DNA from: an uncultured Pirellulaceae bacterium
Lineage (GTDB): Bacteria; Planctomycetota; Planctomycetia; Pirellulales; Pirellulaceae
DNA length: 15,282 nucleotides
NCBI GenBank assembly: GCA_934255105.1
Contig: CAKQNH010000031.1
Location: 1-15,282, forward strand
Direction: 5' to 3'
Shown here: one piece after another, positions 1 to 5,987 of the stretch
How the letters are laid out: each line of letters opens with the position of its first letter
Position numbering within the stretch: the first letter of the stretch is position 1
The notes under the pieces: model-generated
Seen by the model: only the letters and a program-made list of their open reading frames with translations
Told to the model about the DNA's origin: nothing
Databases searched by the model: none
Translations under genes and position numbers: made by a program

Positions 1-109
1 GTTATCAGCAGTGGGCTAAGTAATAATGAAGTTACGTTTTCTCGTAAGCGTTTATGTAGGCTCGTAACGAGCGAAGCGCTGCTACGGCAGACCGCAGCAA
101 GTTGTAAAA

Positions 110-135
110 GTAGCGGAACTCGCCGAGAGTTTCGG
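110..135 (+). repeat. Dispersed repeat copy, GTAGCGGAACTCGCC family
   Basis: A 26-bp copy of a repeat whose core GTAGCGGAACTCGCC is followed by a TTTCGG end. Other copies are at 10939-10966 (inverted) and in the hairpin at 14563-14672. The surrounding 1-185 shows no convincing gene, only short imperfect repeats such as CTCGT-A-ACGAG at 61-71. Confidence 0.8.
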
Positions 136-185
136 TCCTCAGAGGAGTTTTGAAAACTGTTGAAAGCAAGCTAGCAACGGTAGGC

Positions 186-258
186 TAGTCATTAGTCATT
201 AGTCATTAGTCATTAGTCATTAGTCATTAGTCATTAGTCATTAGTCATTAGTCATTAG
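186..258. repeat. Tandem array of ten TAGTCAT units
   Basis: Ten perfect 7-bp TAGTCAT units (186-255) followed by TAG. The array abuts the stop codon of the four-helix-bundle gene, lying just downstream of it. Related degenerate units occur at 651-686 and 848-883 and, as a single piece, near 10743. The units have no spacers, so this is a simple-sequence repeat and not a CRISPR. Its copy number is probably unstable. Confidence 0.95.
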
Positions 259-627
259 CTATCGGGATTTCGTCTGCACGGTTTTCACCGAGGCGTTAAT
301 GATTCGACAAAGTTGCTGGTTCTCGTCGATCAGCAACTCGACTCGCTCACGTTTCAACATTTCCGCCCGACAAACCACGCGTAACCAGATACTCGTTTCG
401 TTGAGTTCCTTCAAGGCGATCTTTAGTTTGTGAACGAAATCCGCATTGCTTTCAGCGCCGCGCGCCTCGGCATAGTTAGGAGCAGGCGAAGTTCCAGACC
501 GCAACAGTTGCTTGGAGATATGTCGCCCCGCCGCCGTACGGGGCAATGCGTCGGCCAATTTGATAATGCGAACCGAGAAATCAATCAACCGTTCCTCGAG
601 CTCTCCTGCTTTCGCCGCATCTCCCAT
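259..627 (-). CDS. Four-helix bundle protein (23S rRNA-intervening-sequence / S23 family)
   Basis: A 122-residue protein. The family signature is clear: the helix with QLLRSGTS (about 42-47), then NYAEARGAES, then the helix HKLKIALKELNETSIWLRVV (about 66-85). The family consists of small four-helix bundles first seen in insertions of 23S rRNA genes and also includes Avd accessory proteins of diversity-generating retroelements. Its biochemical role as a solitary gene is unknown; nucleic-acid binding is often assumed. I chose the ATG at 627 because GGAGG sits 5 nt upstream. A longer frame starts with TTG at 654 but begins inside an inverted repeat. The gene is bounded on both sides by TAGTCAT-type and TATCGGG-type repeats, so it looks like a repeat-flanked cassette. 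No rRNA or reverse transcriptase is nearby. Confidence 0.85.
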   Translation of the reverse strand: MGDAAKAGELEERLIDFSVRIIKLADALPRTAAGRHISKQLLRSGTSPAPNYAEARGAESNADFVHKLKIALKELNETSIWLRVVCRAEMLKRERVELLIDENQQLCRIINASVKTVQTKSR

Positions 628-650
628 CACCACCTCCGCTCCGATTGTTG

Positions 651-883
651 ACAAATGGCTAGTGACAAATAACTAATGGCTAGTCTGCCAGGGCAGCGTG
701 ATCGGCGGCGGACATGCACATCGGCAAGAGTGCCCGCGCTACTAGGCATGATGTGCCGTGCCGTAAAAGCGCGGTGCTCGTTATCGCAGAACACGCGGGG
801 CATGGGACGCTTTGCGAGGAACCTGAGTCTCTCATTACCGGTACCGTAGACTAGTCATTAGTTATTTGTCATTAGTCATTTGC
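651..883. repeat. Segment bounded by 36-bp inverted repeats
   Basis: Bases 651-686 and 848-883 are inverted copies of each other over 36 bp with four mismatches. Both are built from TAGTCAT-like units (shared core CATTAGTTATTTGTCA). They enclose 161 bp with no credible gene. Inside, 722-742 is a variant of the dispersed GGCAGGAGTGCC...CTAC motif. The size and arms resemble a miniature inverted-repeat element or a large cruciform. No target-site duplication could be confirmed. Together with the array at 884-937 this accounts for the gene-free stretch 628-984. Confidence 0.75.
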
Positions 884-937
884 TATCGGGTATCGGGTAT
901 CGGGTATCGGGTATCGGGTATCGGATTTCGAGTATCG
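884..937. repeat. TATCGGG tandem array
   Basis: Five perfect 7-bp TATCGGG units (884-918), then TATCGGATTTCGAGTATCGG. The unit and its ATTTCG continuation match 260-273, the last codons of the four-helix-bundle gene and its stop. The array therefore looks like an amplified relic of the 3' end of such a gene. Confidence 0.9.
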
Positions 938-984
938 GCTCCCTGACAGCATGCTGAGATCTATTCACATCCAAAGCCACGCTC

Positions 985-1554
985 CTATGGAGAAAGTGCC
1001 TTCTCGGGGGAGACGATCTCTAGCAACTCGATGGCCGGTTTTTGGTTGCAGTAGATCAAGGCGGTGCGGCCGTAGGTGATCGAGCCTGCGGGAATTGCAA
1101 ACCACCCGGCCAAATCGACGCCGCAGGAGACTCGCCACAATGCGTTCAGTTGCACGTGTCGCAGAACATTGTGCGTGATCAGCACGCGTCCCAACGGAGT
1201 TCCCTGGGCAAGAATCTTGTCGCGAACCTCGAGCTGCAGCGCGGCCAGAGCCATGCGCACGATACCAAACAGCACGACTCGCTGATCGTCTTGACGTCGC
1301 AATAGAATTTTCCGCATGTAGTGCGAATCGTTCTGCTGACAGGCCAGCACTTGTACGTCGACCGCAGTGCCATGTCGCTGCTCGACGGTTACCGTCATGT
1401 GTTTCTCATGATCGAGCAGGGCGCGGTACTCGACCGGGCACTGCTCAGATGTGCAAAACTCAAACGAACCCAACGGTGCGATTTGAGGATAGAACAGCGC
1501 CAGCAGCTCATCGAGCGCGTCGGCCTGTGTGGTTGGCGAGATGGTTTCCTTCAA
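985..1554 (-). CDS. Chorismate lyase-like (UbiC/DUF98 superfamily) protein
   Basis: 189 residues. The C-terminal half aligns by eye with chorismate pyruvate-lyases: TPLGRVL (119-125) matches the family TPLGRYL, and YGRTALIYCNQKP...LLEIVSP (161-183) matches the GRR...GKP..TE.FLP block, with Glu179 at the catalytic Glu position. UbiC-type enzymes convert chorismate to 4-hydroxybenzoate plus pyruvate. The GIVRMALAAL segment (97-106) resembles DUF98 proteins and has no Arg where E. coli UbiC has its active-site Arg, so activity is not assured. The start is TTG, supported by AGGAG 7 nt upstream; no ATG fits. It is the last gene of the cyclase/prenyl-synthase operon, 24 bp after the prenyl synthase. 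It could supply an aromatic acceptor or bind a related ligand (inference). Confidence 0.7.
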   Translation of the reverse strand: MKETISPTTQADALDELLALFYPQIAPLGSFEFCTSEQCPVEYRALLDHEKHMTVTVEQRHGTAVDVQVLACQQNDSHYMRKILLRRQDDQRVVLFGIVRMALAALQLEVRDKILAQGTPLGRVLITHNVLRHVQLNALWRVSCGVDLAGWFAIPAGSITYGRTALIYCNQKPAIELLEIVSPEKALSP

Positions 1555-1578
1555 TGGAAGGCTCCTATTCTGGCTGTC

Positions 1579-3597
1579 CTACTTGGCAGTCACGGGCAGC
1601 ATGCGGGTCGAGACTCCGGGCGGGGCAATGGAGACGGTGGGGGGCGAGGCGGGTTCTTCGTGCGCAAGCACGGTGTCTACTAAGTATAACAGCAACCGCT
1701 GCATGGGCTCGGAGTCGATCTGTGCCGCGGCTTCCAAGGCGCGTTGCTCGTGCTTCTCAATTAAGCGTCTGGCCTGTTCAAAAACCTGGGCTTGGTGATA
1801 CAGTTGCCGGACTTGCGACAGTCTCTCGGAATCGCTCAGCTCACACTGGCTGCTGCCCAAGTCCAACAACCGCTGCTGATCGTCGGCCGGCAGGTTGGCT
1901 AGTGCCAGAGCCCACAGTAGAGTTGGGCGTCCGCCGAGCACATCGCCACCAGCCGATAGCTTGTTGTGCTCGTCCCCTTCCCAATCGGCCAGATCGTTGA
2001 GGATCTGAAAAGCGACACCGATATTGCGAGCAAACAGTTTGATGGGTTCGGCTAGAGCGGTGACGTCTCCGGCCAATCGCGCGCCGGTGTACAGCGCCGC
2101 TTCGAAGGCTGGCGCAGTCTTCAATGCATAAACCTTCAACGCATCCAGCGGCGTCAAGCGTTTGTCGCTGGCATCGCGCCACAATAGCTCAGCCCCTTGG
2201 CCTTCGGAAAGTCGCATGTGGGCGGCGGCCAAGCAGTCCAAAATATCTGCCGCACAGTCGACACCTAGATCCGAGCCGCTGCGGCTGACGAGTCGGTAGC
2301 CCAGGCCGATCAAGTAATCCCCGACATTGATCGCTGTCGATAGACCATACCGCCGATGCAGAGTGGCTTGACCATAGCGGTAACCATCGTCGTCTTCAAT
2401 ATCGTCGTGCACCAAGCTGGCTTTGTGAAACACTTCGATACTCATCGCCGCGCGCAGAACCGCATCGCCATAGTCGGCGATGACCTGCGGGCCACCACTC
2501 AGCGTAGCCTGGCCATTGGTGAGCGCATCGTAGGTAGCCAGCGTGATAAAGGGACGCGAATACTTGCCACCGCGGCTGACAAAGTCTAGGCCTAGAGCCT
2601 CGGTAGCTGCAATCGGGTCCACGCCAGCCAAGCCGTTGCTGGATGAGGGACTACCACTTGAAGCGGCATTCGATTCGTCCAGGGATTCGACCGGTTCAAC
2701 CAGCGGTCCCGTCGAACGCTGACGCTTTATCAGTCGTTCGAAGGTCGCTCCCTGAAATATATCGTGCGCCGCGCGCAGCAAGTGGACATAGCTGCGTGTT
2801 TGAGCGACGGGGGCGGTCTGCTTAGTCAACACCATTTGGCTGACCCAGTCTTCATCGACGCTGGTATTGCGGCAATCGCTCGAGAGCAGCGGCACCGCCA
2901 TGCAGGGTATTCCCGACAGCAGGATCTTATCGATGGCTTTTTCCAACACGTTCAGGCAAGCCACTCCGACAATTGCATCGACATAGCCGCTGACGATGAT
3001 CTTCAACACCACGGGTGAACCTTCGGCCACCAATACCTTGTAGCCCATCTCCTCGGCCACAGTGCGAAAGTCGGCGATGCTACAAGCGCCACACTGCTTG
3101 CAGTTCATGCCAAATTCGTCGTAGTCGGCCGGGCACCCTTCGGCGTGCTTCAAACAATGCGGCAGTAGAAAAAGTCTTCGCTTGGGGTCGGTAGCAGCCA
3201 CTTGATCGCGGTAGAACGCGCTGCTGAGCATGACCATGATCCACCCCAGATAACCCTCAGGTAGATTGTCTTCGCTGAGCAGTTGTCGCGCAACCTGCTC
3301 CATACCGTCCTTGGACAGCGGTCGCGTTTTGTCCAACCGCGCAGCTACTTGTTCGCAACGCAGCTTGAGCGAATCGCGCAGTTGTCGAGTCTCTGGGACA
3401 TCTTTTAGGTGGCTGGTTTTGCGTCGGCGCGATCGCCCTCCCACCGAACTGTTGCTCGCCGAACTGTTGCTCGCCGAGGCATCGCCGGCCGAGCCGTTTC
3501 CTGCGGAGTCGTTGCTGGTGGGCGAATTAACTGTCAAACTCGCTGAGCCGGTCGGCGACTGGACGGGGTCTATCGAAGCAAATGACAAAACAGTCAC
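1579..3597 (-). CDS. DUF116 - polyprenyl diphosphate synthase fusion
   Basis: 672 residues in two domains. Residues about 100-250 resemble DUF116: LPHCLK (145-150) followed by Cys155, Cys166, Cys169 and Cys172 (C-x2-C-x2-C), a likely metal or cluster site. Residues about 325-645 are a trans-isoprenyl diphosphate synthase, which condenses isopentenyl diphosphate with an allylic diphosphate. The first Asp-rich motif is HDDIEDDD (397-404). The second is QILNDLAD (531-538), where Asn534 replaces the usual first Asp. Ala393, five residues before the first motif, is small; in this family that usually permits chains longer than C20. The N-terminal 60 residues are Ser/Asn/Ala-rich and carry a 15-bp tandem duplication. 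The GTG start overlaps the cyclase stop (GTGA), with AGGA directly upstream, implying translational coupling. The domain calls are strong; the product length is inferred. Confidence 0.88.
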   Translation of the reverse strand: MTVLSFASIDPVQSPTGSASLTVNSPTSNDSAGNGSAGDASASNSSASNSSVGGRSRRRKTSHLKDVPETRQLRDSLKLRCEQVAARLDKTRPLSKDGMEQVARQLLSEDNLPEGYLGWIMVMLSSAFYRDQVAATDPKRRLFLLPHCLKHAEGCPADYDEFGMNCKQCGACSIADFRTVAEEMGYKVLVAEGSPVVLKIIVSGYVDAIVGVACLNVLEKAIDKILLSGIPCMAVPLLSSDCRNTSVDEDWVSQMVLTKQTAPVAQTRSYVHLLRAAHDIFQGATFERLIKRQRSTGPLVEPVESLDESNAASSGSPSSSNGLAGVDPIAATEALGLDFVSRGGKYSRPFITLATYDALTNGQATLSGGPQVIADYGDAVLRAAMSIEVFHKASLVHDDIEDDDGYRYGQATLHRRYGLSTAINVGDYLIGLGYRLVSRSGSDLGVDCAADILDCLAAAHMRLSEGQGAELLWRDASDKRLTPLDALKVYALKTAPAFEAALYTGARLAGDVTALAEPIKLFARNIGVAFQILNDLADWEGDEHNKLSAGGDVLGGRPTLLWALALANLPADDQQRLLDLGSSQCELSDSERLSQVRQLYHQAQVFEQARRLIEKHEQRALEAAAQIDSEPMQRLLLYLVDTVLAHEEPASPPTVSIAPPGVSTRMLPVTAK
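3445..3474. repeat. 15-bp in-frame minisatellite in the prenyl synthase gene
   Basis: Two identical 15-bp units CGAACTGTTGCTCGC in tandem encode the SASNS repeat near residues 41-51, upstream of the DUF116 domain. The period is a multiple of three, so copy-number change would keep the frame. Confidence 0.85.
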
Positions 3598-5696
3598 TCC
3601 TGGTTAGGGACAGGCGACTCGCTGGCAGCAGTGGGCGGGCTGGCGTGGAGCGCCGTTCCCAAAGCTGCCAAACTGAATACGGTGGGGTAGAGTCGTTCGT
3701 GATACCAGAGCTTGGCAAAATAAAAACCAATCGGACTGGAACACAGCAAATTCCCCGAGCGGATCGACTGCGCAAGCCACTCGAGACCATGCATTATACT
3801 TGCATCCCCTAGCATCTGACCACCACACAACAAACCTTCCAGCGCAATGGCTGTCTCCTCAATGGAGCTACTTGAATTACAGACTCGGCCTGCCCGACTA
3901 GCCCGTTCCGCCGAATTGTCTCTTCCCGCCGAAATGTCTAGCCCTGCAGGGTCCGCCCCGTCGCGGTATTCGACGCTGGGGCCGCCCCCCCAACCGCCAT
4001 CTGCGTTTTGGCAGCCCATCAAATACTCGCGCCCCCGCCGGGCCGGCAAGCTATCCGCCAGCCCCAAAGCTCCGTAGGCCATCAGGACTTTGCCGGTCCC
4101 ATAGACGGGATTATCTTCTTGCGGACGATCCTGATTGCCGAACCACAGCGGCAACCAACTTCCATCGGCAGCTTGCCTGCGCGACAGGAAAGCCAGTCCG
4201 CGGCGCATGGCAGATCGAATACGCGCTACGCGCAAGGCAGGCGCACTATTCGACCGGTTGACTTGCTCCAGTCTAGGTAGCCAAGCCTGCAGAGCTCGCA
4301 GGGCGTGGGCTGTCAAATCGGTACCACTGCGGTCAAACGGAAGCGTTCCCCAGCCGCGACAAAAGGTGGGCCAGCCGCCATCGCGATTCTGCAGTCGCAT
4401 TAGCCAGCCCAGCCCCAGTTTGACGGCGTCCAGCGCCTGCTGCTCCAACTGCTGACAGGCCGGATCGCTCCAGTCGATGTGGCTGATGGCCAACAGCGCG
4501 GCGGGTGTGTCGTCCGCATCGGGGACCGCCCCGCTCAAGTCCGTCCACCCCCAGCCCCCCGGATTGGCACCCGTGAAGGGATGTCGCTGTCGATGCTGGC
4601 AAGCCAATAACCAGCGCAGCGCGGTGCTACTGACTAGACTGCTTGCCGCTGGCGCTTCTTCAGATGCCGCACTCTCGACAGCCGCATCTGTGCCGGGGCA
4701 AGGCTCCGACAGTGCCAACTTCAACGGGCCACGGCGACTGAGCGCGTGCAGCGACAAACTGGTTACCCAGGTAGCCAGGTTGGTATCGATGGGCCAACTG
4801 CCATCCTCCAATCGCGCGTCGAGCAGAAAACGCAAGCAGTCCTGGGAGACCGGCAGATGCCCCTGGCCGCAGGCCGCCAAATTCATCAGCACAAAGCTGG
4901 TTAGCGGCGTGGCTTCCAAGTAGCCACCACTGGCAGGCTGCATCGCCTTGAGCACCTTCAGCGTGGGGGCTATTGCGCGCCGCCTGAGCGCTCTCAACAG
5001 CGGATTCTTGGTGGGTGCAAAATGGAATCTCGCTTGACCGATGGCCACCAGCGCAGGCACTGCATAACTGACCACTGGCAGGCTCGCCCAGCGATACAGT
5101 TCTTGTGGCAACCAAGCCGCTTCGAATGGCAACTGCGCCACTTCGCGCCAATCGACCAAGCCGGCCAAGGCACAGTTGCTGAGGATCGGAACCACGAAAG
5201 TTTTGTCTGTGCCATATCGCCGCCGCAGCCCCTCCCACTTGCCTTCCCCATCGACATACTCCCAAGCGGCCGCAGCATGGGTTGCAATCTGCGTCTGCCA
5301 AGCCGAACCCACAGTATCGTCTGCCACCTCTGCCAGCGACCGACCTGCCGGTTGGGCCAACTCCCATGCGGCGATTACCAACAGCGTGGTAGCGATGTTT
5401 GAGTAGCTGCGATCGGTGTCTCCGAAACCGCCATCGCCATTCTGTTGCCGCAACAACCATTGGCAACCGGCCGCGATGGCGCGATCGGCATCGAGCTGCC
5501 GTACTACTGGGACGCAACCACTTTTACGAGCTTGCGCCAGTGCGCTGATAGCGGTAGCCGTCGAGAGTGCGGAGGCGGAGAGTTCGCCGGTCCAGTGCCC
5601 GTGGGGCGTGCGCTCCGCTTGCAGAGTATCGTGCGCGATCTGCCATGCTTGTTCCAGCGAAGCCAGCCAAACGGTCTCGATAACAGCCGACGACAT
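3594..5696 (-). CDS. shc: Class II terpene cyclase, squalene-hopene cyclase family
   Basis: 700 residues with the alpha-alpha barrel architecture of squalene-hopene cyclases. The protonating DxDD motif is DADDT (393-397). QW-type repeats include QQNGDGGFG (84-92), LQNRDGGW (435-442), RQAADGSW (507-514) and CQNADGGWG (562-570). Several parts differ from classical hopene cyclases: the N-terminal MEAEY region reads STATA (45-49), and the C-terminal GFPxDFYLxY motif reads [12 protein letters not shown] (654-665). Substrate and product are therefore uncertain; hopene, another triterpene or a cyclised polyprenyl lipid are all possible. Residues 587-604 are three imperfect six-residue repeats. The ATG start is plausible but has only a weak SD. 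It is the first gene of the operon with the prenyl synthase and the DUF98-like gene. The symbol is by family, not proven orthology. Confidence 0.9.
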   Translation of the reverse strand: MSSAVIETVWLASLEQAWQIAHDTLQAERTPHGHWTGELSASALSTATAISALAQARKSGCVPVVRQLDADRAIAAGCQWLLRQQNGDGGFGDTDRSYSNIATTLLVIAAWELAQPAGRSLAEVADDTVGSAWQTQIATHAAAAWEYVDGEGKWEGLRRRYGTDKTFVVPILSNCALAGLVDWREVAQLPFEAAWLPQELYRWASLPVVSYAVPALVAIGQARFHFAPTKNPLLRALRRRAIAPTLKVLKAMQPASGGYLEATPLTSFVLMNLAACGQGHLPVSQDCLRFLLDARLEDGSWPIDTNLATWVTSLSLHALSRRGPLKLALSEPCPGTDAAVESAASEEAPAASSLVSSTALRWLLACQHRQRHPFTGANPGGWGWTDLSGAVPDADDTPAALLAISHIDWSDPACQQLEQQALDAVKLGLGWLMRLQNRDGGWPTFCRGWGTLPFDRSGTDLTAHALRALQAWLPRLEQVNRSNSAPALRVARIRSAMRRGLAFLSRRQAADGSWLPLWFGNQDRPQEDNPVYGTGKVLMAYGALGLADSLPARRGREYLMGCQNADGGWGGGPSVEYRDGADPAGLDISAGRDNSAERASRAGRVCNSSSSIEETAIALEGLLCGGQMLGDASIMHGLEWLAQSIRSGNLLCSSPIGFYFAKLWYHERLYPTVFSLAALGTALHASPPTAASESPVPNQE

Positions 5697-5779
5697 GAAT
5701 ACTGCAAGGCCTAAATTCGATGTGAAAATACGAAGCCAAAAACTACTGTCGCAAGGACAGGTAGTCGAAGCCGTCTATT

Positions 5780-5806
5780 GTAGAACAATGGGGACAATTG
5801 TTTCGC
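5780..5806. repeat. Solitary dyad unit related to the 5847-5971 array
   Basis: GTAGAACAAT then GGGGACAATTGTTTCGCC. The outer flanks are those of the array unit in inverse orientation, while the central GGGGA keeps the forward orientation. It lies about 85 bp upstream of the terpene cyclase start codon. Confidence 0.7.
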
Positions 5807-5846
5807 CAGCGCAGTTGGCTCAAGGTCGCAAACGTAGGGCGAGGAT

Positions 5847-5971
5847 CGGAAACAATTGGGACAATTGTTCTACAGGTAACAACTGGGGGCAATTGTTCTA
5901 CTGTAAAACGGAAACAATTGGGGACAATTGTTCTACTGTAAAACGGAAACAATTGGGGACAATTGTTCTAC
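5847..5971. repeat. Array of 28-bp dyad repeats (AACAATTG-GGGA-CAATTGTT)
   Basis: Four units, at 5847-5873 (one G shorter), 5874-5901 (degenerate left arm), 5909-5936 and 5944-5971. The last three have a 35-bp period, with a 7-bp TGTAAAA linker. Each unit holds an 8-bp inverted repeat around GGGA (GGA in the first) and ends in TTCTAC. The array fills most of the gap between the anti-sigma gene stop (5988) and the terpene cyclase start (5696), both minus strand. It could be a protein-binding array, a transcription or mRNA-processing signal, or a mobile dyad repeat. The remainder of 5697-5987 shows no gene. Confidence 0.9.
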
Positions 5972-5987
5972 GTTGCGAGCTGAGCAT

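Noticed and set aside
186..258. CRISPR-like repeat array
   Set aside because: The 7-bp units are directly adjacent with no spacers; this is a simple tandem repeat.
259..627. Avd accessory gene of a diversity-generating retroelement
   Set aside because: The fold family is shared, but no reverse transcriptase or template/variable repeat pair is in the window.
4660..5517. Minus-strand open frame (285 codons) inside the cyclase gene
   Set aside because: It is an Arg/Gly-rich out-of-frame shadow of the cyclase with no motifs.
5847..5971. CRISPR array of 28-bp repeats
   Set aside because: Linkers are only 7 bp and identical (TGTAAAA), and no cas genes are present.
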